In this document: one piece after another, positions 1 to 6,327 of the stretch | Layout of the letters: every line of letters begins with the position of its first letter | How positions within the stretch are numbered: position 1 is the first letter of the stretch | Source: Caldifarciminota bacterium | GTDB lineage: Bacteria; Hydrothermota; Hydrothermia; B15-G9; WFZT01 | Reading direction: 5' to 3' | DNA length: 7,551 nucleotides | Assembly (NCBI GenBank): GCA_026991055.1 | Contig: JALXCE010000086.1 | Location: forward strand, 1-7,551 | Notes under the pieces: model-generated | Told to the model about the DNA's origin: nothing | Database searches by the model: none | What the model saw: the letters and a program-made list of their open reading frames with translations, nothing else | Position numbers and translations under genes: made by a program

Positions 1-2
1 AC

Positions 3-977
3 ACGAGGACCCTGACGGACATAGATGCGGGGATAAAGGCAAATGTAAAGAGAGACAATTTGGGTTTCAATGCATTTCTTATTGAGGAAGGGGACACACT
101 GTCAAACTATTTCAGAAGGAAACGTCTCACCGGTGGTGTCAGGGGATTATACTCGACGAGATACGGGGACTTTGGGCTCTTTTATCTAAGTAGCAGGGAC
201 AGTTTTGAAGCAAAAGGACTTGATGCAATGATTTACTTTCCCTATCAGCTCAGAGTAAACATGCAATATACACAGGACCGTTCGTCAAAAAGTGATTTCT
301 TTTTACACGTTTACCGGTTTGTTAAATCCGGTGTGGATGTGGAAGCCGGTATGGAGAGACTCGATAGTGTGAGCATAAATACAGCTTACATACCATATCC
401 CTTGTATACTCGCTCTGCATGGCTTTATCTCACATACAATTTTTCAAGGGATAGCAAAATCCTACCCAATGCCTACTTAACTATAGGTGGAACACATGGA
501 GAATACCTGAACGGAAAACTCTATGAAAATAGTGGTTCAATAGTGGCCTCGGCTGGAATCCTCAGTAATCTAAGGCTGGTTTATAACCTTATACCCTGGA
601 GAAGGAATGCGGACAATACGATTTATGACAACCTGCTACACTACTTTGAGATAGACTACCAGCCCCTGACACATCACTACATTGAAATTGAGACACAGTT
701 TGGACGTTACTTTGGAGGGGTCCAAAAATACTACTCTGCAGAATATTCGTACAAAGGTGAAAAGCTCTTGCTTGCATCTGGATACGGCTACGACAGCGAG
801 CCTTTTTACACCCAGAAGCGCATATATTTGAAGGCAAAATACAATCTTACCAATGACTTAAGGGCAAGACTCTTTGTGCAGCATTCTGAGATTTCAAAAA
901 AGGGAGGAGGTAAACTTTTTGACGGAGTATCGCATAAAGCCTGGAACTTTCCTTTATCTTGTGATAAACAGGACTGA
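3..977 (+). CDS. Probable outer-membrane beta-barrel protein, DUF5916-like C-terminal part (5' partial, frameshifted near its end)
   Basis: The reading frame is open from the left edge (first complete codon at position 3, encoding TRTLTDIDAGIKANVK), so the gene begins outside the window and the TTG at 60 is not its start. The protein shows alternating hydrophobic and polar residues with many Tyr, Phe and Arg, as in amphipathic beta strands. Examples are DIDAGIKANV, LRVNMQYTQD, AWLYLTYNF, HYIEIETQFGRYF and KIYLKAKYNL-like strands (residues 273-282 of the TTG-numbered frame read KRIYLKAKYN). This pattern, and the restored tail described in the next entry, resemble the C-terminal barrel of DUF5916 proteins, which often follow a family 9 carbohydrate-binding-like domain; that upstream part is not visible. 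The visible frame ends in GVSHKAWNFPLSCDKQD, which is not barrel-like and looks like out-of-frame sequence. Family assignment is from pattern recognition; the function is unknown, and other outer-membrane porin-like families are possible. Confidence 0.7.
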   Translation, partial: TRTLTDIDAGIKANVKRDNLGFNAFLIEEGDTLSNYFRRKRLTGGVRGLYSTRYGDFGLFYLSSRDSFEAKGLDAMIYFPYQLRVNMQYTQDRSSKSDFFLHVYRFVKSGVDVEAGMERLDSVSINTAYIPYPLYTRSAWLYLTYNFSRDSKILPNAYLTIGGTHGEYLNGKLYENSGSIVASAGILSNLRLVYNLIPWRRNADNTIYDNLLHYFEIDYQPLTHHYIEIETQFGRYFGGVQKYYSAEYSYKGEKLLLASGYGYDSEPFYTQKRIYLKAKYNLTNDLRARLFVQHSEISKKGGGKLFDGVSHKAWNFPLSCDKQD

Positions 978-1038
978 AATAAACGGCTCCCCGCAGGTTA
1001 ATTTCATGGTTAAGTTTAAAAGCTACTTGGGAATATAA
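904..1038 (+). pseudogene. Displaced C-terminal end of the barrel gene, in the +1 frame
   Basis: Reading codons from 904 (GAG GAG GTA AAC ...) to the TAA at 1036-1038 gives a peptide with the segments EEVNFLTEYRIKPGTFLYLV, then INRTEINGSPQVN, then FMVKFKSYLGI. The EYRIKPGTFLYLV and VNFMVKF segments are what a DUF5916-like barrel is expected to end with, whereas the 977-ending frame is not. Removing one base from the A6 run at 896-901 joins ISK to REEVNF smoothly. Either the deposited sequence has a one-base insertion error, or the gene is recently broken, or the frame is corrected during expression. The frame assignment is seen directly; the claim that it is the true C-terminus is inference from the strand pattern. 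Confidence 0.65.
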
Positions 1039-1124
1039 ACTTTCATCTTAAATAGCACTATTCACGTGCCCGATTGATTTTACCTATAGATTCTGAGGCT
1101 GATCTTTGCCTTGTAGTGAGATAC

Positions 1125-1153
1125 TTTGTTTTTGCTGCGGTTTGATTTATATT
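1125..1153 (+). promoter_or_regulatory. Weak sigma70-like promoter candidate for the DUF47-PiT unit
   Basis: The 144-base gap between the barrel gene's restored stop (1038) and the DUF47 start (1183) contains TATATT at 1148-1153, a fair -10 match. The best -35 is poor: TTGTTT at 1126-1131 with a 16-base spacer. The position, about 30 bases before the start codon, is plausible. No clear terminator for the upstream gene and no phosphate-box-like repeat was recognised in this gap, so read-through from the barrel gene is also possible. Confidence 0.3.
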
Positions 1154-1168
1154 ACAAAAGCCGGTTTT

Positions 1169-1178
1169 AAGGAGGTGA
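1169..1178 (+). promoter_or_regulatory. Strong ribosome-binding site of the DUF47 gene
   Basis: AAGGAGGTGA matches the complement of the 16S rRNA 3' end over ten bases and lies just before ATG at 1183 (seven bases after AGGAGG). It fixes that start codon. Confidence 0.85.
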
Positions 1179-1182
1179 GAAA

Positions 1183-1827
1183 ATGTTTACTATTTTCAAG
1201 AAAACCAGGGAACTCGAGGCTGAAATAAATCGTTTCCTCGATACAATTATCGAGGCTTCTGTACATTTTCAGGAAGGCATAAAGTATTTTCTGCAGGGAG
1301 ATTTAGAGACATTTGAAGAAAAGGTCAGGATCATTGACAGGCTTGAGTCCAACGCCGATCAGCTAAGAAGATCAGTGGAGGAGAATCTTTACCTTAACAT
1401 GCTTCTCCCCGAAGCTCGAGGGGATGTTCTTGCCCTGCTTGAAAATTCTGACGACGTTTTAAATGCAATAGAGGAGACCATAATTGAGTGCTCAGTTGAA
1501 AAACCTTCATGCACGGACGAGTTAAAGTCAGACTTCCTTAATCTTGTTGATGCAGTGACGAGTGCAGTTGAGGAAATGGTCGCCACAGTTAGAGATTATT
1601 TTACAAATCTCTCCGACGTGCCGAATCACATTACGAAGATAAAGGTTCACGAACACGAGAGCGATGAAATTGGGGAAAAACTCAGAAGGAAGATCTTTTC
1701 AAAGCAGATAGAATTATGTGAAAAATTGCAGCTAAGGGATTTTATCCTTCGGCTTGAAAAGATAGCCGATCTTGCAGAAGATGTAGGGGACAGAGTGGAC
1801 ATTTACAGGATTAAGAGGATGGTATGA
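1183..1827 (+). CDS. DUF47 / PhoU-like protein, PiT accessory protein (TIGR00153 type)
   Basis: This 214-residue protein is almost entirely alpha-helical, rich in Glu, Asp and Lys, with no signal peptide or membrane segment, so it is cytoplasmic. Length and pattern match the DUF47 family, which is related to PhoU and is usually encoded next to PiT-type phosphate permeases. Acidic helix motifs of the PhoU kind (E/D-xxx-D) are visible: E55-D59 in LESNADQLRR, E87-D90-D91 in ENSDD, E157 to D161 in HEHESDE, and E192-D196 with D200 and D203 in LEKIADLAEDVGDR. In PhoU relatives such clusters bind metal ions. The start is set by a strong RBS. The stop overlaps the next gene's start by ATGA, so the two products are probably made together. 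By family, it is thought to modulate phosphate transport through the partner permease; the exact mechanism is not established. Confidence 0.9.
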   Translation: MFTIFKKTRELEAEINRFLDTIIEASVHFQEGIKYFLQGDLETFEEKVRIIDRLESNADQLRRSVEENLYLNMLLPEARGDVLALLENSDDVLNAIEETIIECSVEKPSCTDELKSDFLNLVDAVTSAVEEMVATVRDYFTNLSDVPNHITKIKVHEHESDEIGEKLRRKIFSKQIELCEKLQLRDFILRLEKIADLAEDVGDRVDIYRIKRMV

Positions 1828-3296
1828 GCTGGTTATTCCTGAGTAGCGGCCTTTTCCTCGGCTGGTCACTGGGGGCCAACAATGCGGGTAATATATTTGG
1901 GCCTGCAGTTGGCACACGAATGTTAAAATTCAGGACTGCTGCCCTGATAGCATCAGTTTTTGTTATAATTGGAGCAGTAATCAGTGGCGCCGGGGCCGCT
2001 CATACTTACAGCCAGCTTGGCGCAATCAACGCGTTAGCTGGTTCTTTTACAGCAGCTCTCGCAGCTGCTCTCACAGTTTTGTGGATGACAAAGCTGGGCC
2101 TGCCTGTTTCAACCACGCAGGCTATTGTGGGTGCCATCGTAGGATGGGATATATTCACAGGTAATTTGATCGATAAACCCACTTTATTCAAAATCCTCTC
2201 AACCTGGGTCGCTTCTCCCATTCTTGCTGGTATATTCGCATTTTTCTTTTACATCGTCTTAAAACATTACATGAATCATGTGAAAATCCACATTCTCGAT
2301 ATGGACCTTTATACAAGGATTGGACTTGTACTCGTGGCTGCCTTCGGTGCATATAGTCTCGGGGCAAACAATATCGGTAATGTCATGGGGGTTTTTGTAT
2401 CTTCGAACCCATTTAAACCTTTAAATTTAATCCTGTTCCGTTTGAATGACACTCAGGTTCTTTTTCTCTCAGGCGGTGTTTTTATTGCAATCGGTATTTA
2501 CACGTATTCTCTGAAAGTTATAAGAACCGTGGGAAAAGATATTTTTAAGCTTTCTCCAATGGCTGCTCTAATCGTTCTTTTCGCAGAGGCACTCGTTCTC
2601 TTCATTTTTGCATCTGAAAGGCTGGAAAGACTGCTATTATCGCTTGGTCTGCCAACGATTCCTCTTGTCCCGGTATCAAGCTCTCAGGCCGTGGTGGGTG
2701 GAGTGGTTGGAGTTGCATTAGCCAAGAAGGGATGGAGAATGATCAATTATAAGCTCCTTTTGAGGATAGTGTGGGGCTGGGTAGCAACTCCATTGAGCTC
2801 GGGGCTACTTACGTTTTTCTCACTCTTCATAATGCAAAACGTATTCCTGCAGCCTGTCCATTTTCCCCATCCATATGTGGTCTCACAGGAGGTCATCACA
2901 AAGCTCGAAACCATGGGGATAGAAGACCCCGGTCTCTATCAACTCGAGGGCAAGGTTTTCAAGAGACCCGCAAAAATGAAAAGGGTGCTTGAACAGAGAA
3001 CCTTCCTCGATGAATCTGGTATTTTAAAGGTCATTGAATACTCAAGGGTGGACAGCATACTCATTGATACCACTCGCCTCTATAGCCTCATAGGCAATGC
3101 TGATTTCACGCCGTGCCAGATAAAAACCCTTGAGAAGCTGGCGGGAAAACTGTTTATTTACAAATGGCAGTTGGTGGATACTCTCGAGAAGATGTGCAAA
3201 GATTGGCGACCTAACGGGGATGCCTTACATGACAAGGACTTAGAGGATAAGATTCGGCTTATTGTGTCAAAGTTTTCTCTGATTGAGCGCGATTGA
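1824..3296 (+). CDS. PiT-family inorganic phosphate permease with a long C-terminal tail
   Basis: This 490-residue membrane protein is expected to import inorganic phosphate coupled to Na+ or H+. It has the inverted-repeat layout of the PiT family. Repeat one carries SLGANNAGN (residues 15-23) and PVSTTQ (94-99) followed by AIVGAIVG. Repeat two carries SLGANNIGN (178-186) and PVSSSQ (283-288) followed by AVVGGVVG. Hydrophobic segments fill residues 1 to about 340. Both GAN motifs read GANN where the common PiT signature has GAND. From about residue 345 to the end there is a charged, soluble tail of ~145 residues, longer than in minimal archaeal or bacterial PiT proteins, with no family that I recognise. 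ATG at 1824 overlaps the DUF47 stop. A related sulfate permease (CysP type) is possible, but the DUF47 neighbour favours phosphate. Confidence 0.9.
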   Translation: MSWLFLSSGLFLGWSLGANNAGNIFGPAVGTRMLKFRTAALIASVFVIIGAVISGAGAAHTYSQLGAINALAGSFTAALAAALTVLWMTKLGLPVSTTQAIVGAIVGWDIFTGNLIDKPTLFKILSTWVASPILAGIFAFFFYIVLKHYMNHVKIHILDMDLYTRIGLVLVAAFGAYSLGANNIGNVMGVFVSSNPFKPLNLILFRLNDTQVLFLSGGVFIAIGIYTYSLKVIRTVGKDIFKLSPMAALIVLFAEALVLFIFASERLERLLLSLGLPTIPLVPVSSSQAVVGGVVGVALAKKGWRMINYKLLLRIVWGWVATPLSSGLLTFFSLFIMQNVFLQPVHFPHPYVVSQEVITKLETMGIEDPGLYQLEGKVFKRPAKMKRVLEQRTFLDESGILKVIEYSRVDSILIDTTRLYSLIGNADFTPCQIKTLEKLAGKLFIYKWQLVDTLEKMCKDWRPNGDALHDKDLEDKIRLIVSKFSLIERD

Positions 3297-3310
3297 GGGG
3301 TTGATTTTAA

Positions 3311-3349
3311 GGGGTGGGTGGGAGGCGCGAAGCGCCTCCCACCCACCCC
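3311..3349. terminator. Perfect 18-bp GC-rich hairpin between convergent genes, probable bidirectional terminator
   Basis: The left arm at 3311-3328 (GGGGTGGGTGGGAGGCGC) pairs without mismatch with 3332-3349 around a three-base GAA loop. It starts 15 bases after the PiT stop and ends 7 bases before the etfA stop, exactly where both transcripts should end. The tails are only moderately T-rich: AATTTTATT after two C on the + strand, and TTAAAAT on the - strand. Stem strength is therefore the main argument. It could also be a copy of a dispersed genomic repeat. Confidence 0.75.
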
Positions 3350-3355
3350 CCAATT

Positions 3356-4357
3356 TTATTCCACTTTGTAAATCTCTTTCAGTTCTTTGATCATCTCGGG
3401 AACGACCTTGAAGAGGTCCTCCACGAGCCCGTAGTCTGCAACTTTGAAGATAGGAGCCTCAGGGTCTTTATTAACAGCCACAATCACCTTGGATGTTCTC
3501 ATTCCCGCAAGATGCTGAATGGCGCCAGAAATTCCAAAGGCCATGTAGAGCTTTGGAGCAACCACCTTTCCAGTCTGACCTACCTGGTGTGAGTGGTCAA
3601 TCCACCCACTGTCCACTGCCACGCGGGATGCTCCAAGTGCCACTTTACCCACACCGGCCTTGTTTAACACGTCAATGAGCTGACGGAGAAGCTCAAAGCC
3701 CTCGGGACCCTTTACACCTCTACCACCGGAAACGATAATGTCTGCCTCTGTAACATCAATTTCACCTGTTTCTTTCTCTTTGACCTCGACAACCTTCGCG
3801 CGGAAATCATCGTCTGTAAGGTCAACGGTGAGCTCCTCTGAACTTGCACTCCTTGAGGTGTCAGGTTCTCCCTTTTCGAAAATCTTGGGCCTTAAAGAGA
3901 TAATTGCGGGCTCTGCAGAAAGCTCAAAAGTTCCATAAACTTTTCCTGCATAGAGAGGTTTAACGATTTCAAACTTTCCGTCTTTGTATTCGAGTCCCGT
4001 GAGATCGGAAACCATAGGGACACCGAATTTTGCGGCCACACGAGGAGCGAGGTCCTTTCCAAGACTTGTGGCGGAAAGGAGGAAAACACTGGCTCCTGCC
4101 TTGTCCATCGCGGCTTTTACTGCCTTTGCATAGGGGACAGTGAGGTAGTTTGAAAGCCTCTCATCGGTGACCTTGTAAACTACATCTGCCCCGTAGTGAG
4201 CAAGTGTATCATCAAATCCGTCTGTTTTACCTACAAGAAGTGCATAGACCTTTCCACCTGAAGCGTCTGCGATTTTACGTGCGGTGTTTAAGGCCTCAAG
4301 TGAAAATTCTCTAATTTCGTCTTTTTTGGTTTCAATGAAAACGAGTATGTTGGCCAT
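3356..4357 (-). CDS. etfA: Electron transfer flavoprotein, alpha subunit
   Basis: EtfA forms a cytoplasmic heterodimer with EtfB, binds FAD and shuttles electrons between flavin dehydrogenases and an acceptor such as ETF-quinone oxidoreductase. The protein has 333 residues, near the usual length. The N-terminal ETF domain covers roughly residues 1-190. The FAD domain follows, with SGGRGVKGPEGF (210-221), GASR (242-245), SHQVGQTGK (256-264) and the ETF-alpha signature LYMAFGISGAIQH...G...VAVN at 270-296. It ends with KDPEAPIFKVADYGLVEDL, as in many EtfA proteins. ATG is preceded by AAAGGAGGT at 4364-4372, which overlaps the etfB stop; the gap to etfB is 13 bases. The GWIDHSHQVGQTGK stretch recalls EtfA partners of butyryl-CoA dehydrogenases in anaerobes, while the C-terminal stretch looks like the ordinary type, so electron bifurcation cannot be called. 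Confidence 0.95.
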   Translation of the reverse strand: MANILVFIETKKDEIREFSLEALNTARKIADASGGKVYALLVGKTDGFDDTLAHYGADVVYKVTDERLSNYLTVPYAKAVKAAMDKAGASVFLLSATSLGKDLAPRVAAKFGVPMVSDLTGLEYKDGKFEIVKPLYAGKVYGTFELSAEPAIISLRPKIFEKGEPDTSRSASSEELTVDLTDDDFRAKVVEVKEKETGEIDVTEADIIVSGGRGVKGPEGFELLRQLIDVLNKAGVGKVALGASRVAVDSGWIDHSHQVGQTGKVVAPKLYMAFGISGAIQHLAGMRTSKVIVAVNKDPEAPIFKVADYGLVEDLFKVVPEMIKELKEIYKVE

Positions 4358-4370
4358 TTCTCCACCTCCT

Positions 4371-5132
4371 TTATAAGACCTTTGCCTCTTCTCTCAAGAG
4401 CCTGATGAGTTCCTTTACGTTCTCGGGGAATTCCTTGTCGATAATCTTTCCAGGAGCTTTTTCTGGTGGAGGTGCGAGCTTAACCTTTTTAATAGCCTCA
4501 GAGGGTGTGAATGAAGGTTCGACCACGTCGATGGGTTTCTTCTTGGCCTGCATGATTCCACGGAGTGATGGGTATCTTGGCTCATTCAATCCCTTTTCGC
4601 ATGTGAGAATAGCAGGGAGAGGCACTTCCCACTCTTCCATTCCAGTCTCCAGCTCGCGCTCAACCTTTGCTGTATTACCGTCTAATTCGAGCTTAACGAT
4701 GTAAGTAGCCTGTGGGATGTTGAAAAACTCCGCAATGTAAGCGGGGACCTGGGAATTGTAATCGTCCACTGCCATTTTACCCGTGAGAATGAGGTCAAAG
4801 CCCTCTTTCTCGATAACGTCTTTAAGCATCATAGCTGTGGTATATCCATCGAGGTCCCAGAAACCGTCAACTTTGACGAGGATGCCCCTGTCCAAACCCA
4901 TTGCGAGGGCTGTTCTGATCTGCTCCTTGGCACCTTCGTCACCGACAGAGATTGCGACTGTCTCGACGTCACCCAGTTTTTCTTTGATCTTTAGCGCCTC
5001 TTCGATGGCAAACTCATCGTAAGGGTTTATAACGTAGGTAATATTATCCCTCACAATATCACTTCCATCGGGCTTTACCTGCAGGGTTAGCCCGGTGTCT
5101 GGCACTTTTTTAAGTAGAACGAGAATCTTCAT
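4371..5132 (-). CDS. etfB: Electron transfer flavoprotein, beta subunit
   Basis: EtfB partners EtfA and holds AMP, or a second FAD in bifurcating ETFs. The protein has 253 residues, typical for the family. It begins MKILVLLKKVPDT, followed by YVINPYDEFAIEEALKIKE, AVSVGDEGAKEQ-like and RTALAMGLDRGILV stretches of the nucleotide-binding fold (the second reads AISVGDEGAKEQIRTALAMG). Next comes LILTGKMAVDDYNSQVPAYI and the ETF-beta hallmark KGLNEPRYPSLRGIMQAKKK. The GKMAVDDYNSQVP loop matches neither the GKQAIDDD-like loop of classical AMP-binding ETFs nor the GRQAIDGDTAQVGP-like loop of bifurcating ETFs, judged from memory. It is co-transcribed with etfA downstream and thiolase upstream; its RBS overlaps the thiolase stop. 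Confidence 0.95.
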   Translation of the reverse strand: MKILVLLKKVPDTGLTLQVKPDGSDIVRDNITYVINPYDEFAIEEALKIKEKLGDVETVAISVGDEGAKEQIRTALAMGLDRGILVKVDGFWDLDGYTTAMMLKDVIEKEGFDLILTGKMAVDDYNSQVPAYIAEFFNIPQATYIVKLELDGNTAKVERELETGMEEWEVPLPAILTCEKGLNEPRYPSLRGIMQAKKKPIDVVEPSFTPSEAIKKVKLAPPPEKAPGKIIDKEFPENVKELIRLLREEAKVL

Positions 5133-5137
5133 AACGT

Positions 5138-5150
5138 ATCACCTCCTTTT
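5138..5150 (-). promoter_or_regulatory. Very strong ribosome-binding site of etfB, overlapping the thiolase stop
   Basis: On the - strand this reads AAAAGGAGGTGAT, which pairs with almost the whole 3' end of 16S rRNA. It spans the last bases of the thiolase gene, including two bases of its TAA, so a ribosome ending on thiolase is placed to restart on etfB five bases further on. It supports the ATG at 5130-5132 and high ETF expression. Confidence 0.8.
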
Positions 5151-6327
5151 ACATTTCAATTGCCATTGCAACAGCTTTGCCACCACCGATACAAAGTGCA
5201 GCAAGTCCTGTTTTTGCACCTCTATCCTTCATTGCATAGATAAGTGTTGTGAGAATCCTTGCACCCGAGGCGCCGATGGGATGACCGAGGGCAACGGCGC
5301 CACCATTTACATTAACCTTTGACCAATCCCAGCCAAGCTCTTTTCCATCAGCTAGAACCTGCACAGAAAATGCCTCATTAATTTCAATAAGGTCAAAGTA
5401 ATCAATGTCCACACCAAGCTTGTCCATTACCTTTCTGATGGCGTAAATAGGGGCATAGAATACGTCCTGCGGATCGACTGCAGCAGCCGCATAAGCCCGA
5501 ATGTATGCAAGCGGCTCGATGCCAAGCTCTTTTGCCTTATCTTCGGACATAACGACAAGAGCTGATGCTCCGTCATTAAGGCCAGGGGCATTTCCTGCTG
5601 TAACTGTTCCATCCTTTTCAAATGCTGGCTTGAGTTTTGCGAGTTTTTCAAGAGAAGTATCTCTTCTTGGCCCTTCGTCTGTATCAAAAATGATGGGCTC
5701 ACCTTTACGCTGGGGAACCTCAACCGGGACAATTTCCGCCTTGAATTTGCCTTCATCAATAGCCTTAATTGCTTTCATGTGGCTTTCGTACGCAAATTTA
5801 TCCTGCTCCTCGCGGGTGATTCCGGATTTTCTGGCCGTATAATCTGCAAAATTTCCCATGTGCACATTATGATAGGGGTCCCAGAGTCCGTCCCATACCA
5901 TGAGGTCGAGAAAAGTGGTATTGCCGAATTTTCTGCCCTTTCTCATGTCTTTTACGGCGAATGGAGCATTGGTCATGGATTCCATTCCACCGGCAACAAT
6001 AATATCCTCGTCCTCCGCTTTGATTGCCTGAGCAGCAAGCATCACGGCTTTAAGACCTGAGCCACAGACCTTGTTAATGGTAAAAGCGGGTATATTTGTA
6101 GGTAAACCAGCCTTTATCGCGGCCTGACGTGCAGGGGCCTGTCCAATACCTCCCTGTAGCACGTTTCCCATGATCACTTCTTCCACCATCTCCGGCTTGA
6201 TTCCTGCCCTTTTTACCGCTTCTTTAATAACGATGGTTCCAAGCTGAGGAGCCTCAAAATCCTTTAATCCCCCCAAAAGCTTCCCTATCGGGGTTCTAAC
6301 AGCGCTTACAATCACTGGCTGTTTCAT
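5149..6327 (-). CDS. Acetyl-CoA acetyltransferase (thiolase II)
   Basis: This cytoplasmic enzyme interconverts two acetyl-CoA and acetoacetyl-CoA plus CoA. The protein has 392 residues, the standard length for biosynthetic-type thiolases (AtoB/PhaA/ThlA). The catalytic residues are all present: nucleophile Cys88 in NKVCGSGLKAV, NEAF at 317-320, His349 in GGAVALGHPIGASGARI, and Cys379 in LCIGGGKAVAMAI. The last motif more often reads CIGGGQGxAM; Lys-Ala here is a small variation next to an intact cysteine. Start ATG at 6325-6327 overlaps the ald stop (ATGA) and is preceded by AGGAGGTT at 6336-6343 within the ald 3' end. The lack of beta-oxidation partners nearby makes the direction uncertain: acetoacetyl-CoA formation or cleavage of a ketoacyl-CoA from amino-acid breakdown are both possible. 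Confidence 0.95.
   Translation of the reverse strand: MKQPVIVSAVRTPIGKLLGGLKDFEAPQLGTIVIKEAVKRAGIKPEMVEEVIMGNVLQGGIGQAPARQAAIKAGLPTNIPAFTINKVCGSGLKAVMLAAQAIKAEDEDIIVAGGMESMTNAPFAVKDMRKGRKFGNTTFLDLMVWDGLWDPYHNVHMGNFADYTARKSGITREEQDKFAYESHMKAIKAIDEGKFKAEIVPVEVPQRKGEPIIFDTDEGPRRDTSLEKLAKLKPAFEKDGTVTAGNAPGLNDGASALVVMSEDKAKELGIEPLAYIRAYAAAAVDPQDVFYAPIYAIRKVMDKLGVDIDYFDLIEINEAFSVQVLADGKELGWDWSKVNVNGGAVALGHPIGASGARILTTLIYAMKDRGAKTGLAALCIGGGKAVAMAIEM

Noticed and set aside
60..62. TTG as start of the barrel gene
   Set aside because: The frame is open upstream to the window edge and the upstream codons read as barrel-like protein, so the gene begins outside the window.
896..913. Programmed -1 frameshift to complete the barrel protein
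   Set aside because: The -1 frame meets TAA at 911-913 after three codons, so it cannot give the C-terminal strands; only a +1 change or loss of one base does.
1063..1077. GCAC...GTGC short inverted repeat between the barrel and DUF47 genes
   Set aside because: Only four base pairs per arm; too short to call an operator or terminator.
3314..3592. + strand open frame of 92 codons starting in the hairpin
   Set aside because: It runs antisense to etfA, its first codons are the palindrome itself and the composition is not protein-like; a shadow of the real gene.
5427..5759. - strand open frame of 110 codons inside the thiolase gene
   Set aside because: It overlaps the conserved thiolase coding frame in another phase and has no plausible product.
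5501..5842. + strand open frame of 113 codons antisense to thiolase
   Set aside because: Ser- and Ala-rich antisense shadow of the conserved thiolase codons, with no supported RBS.
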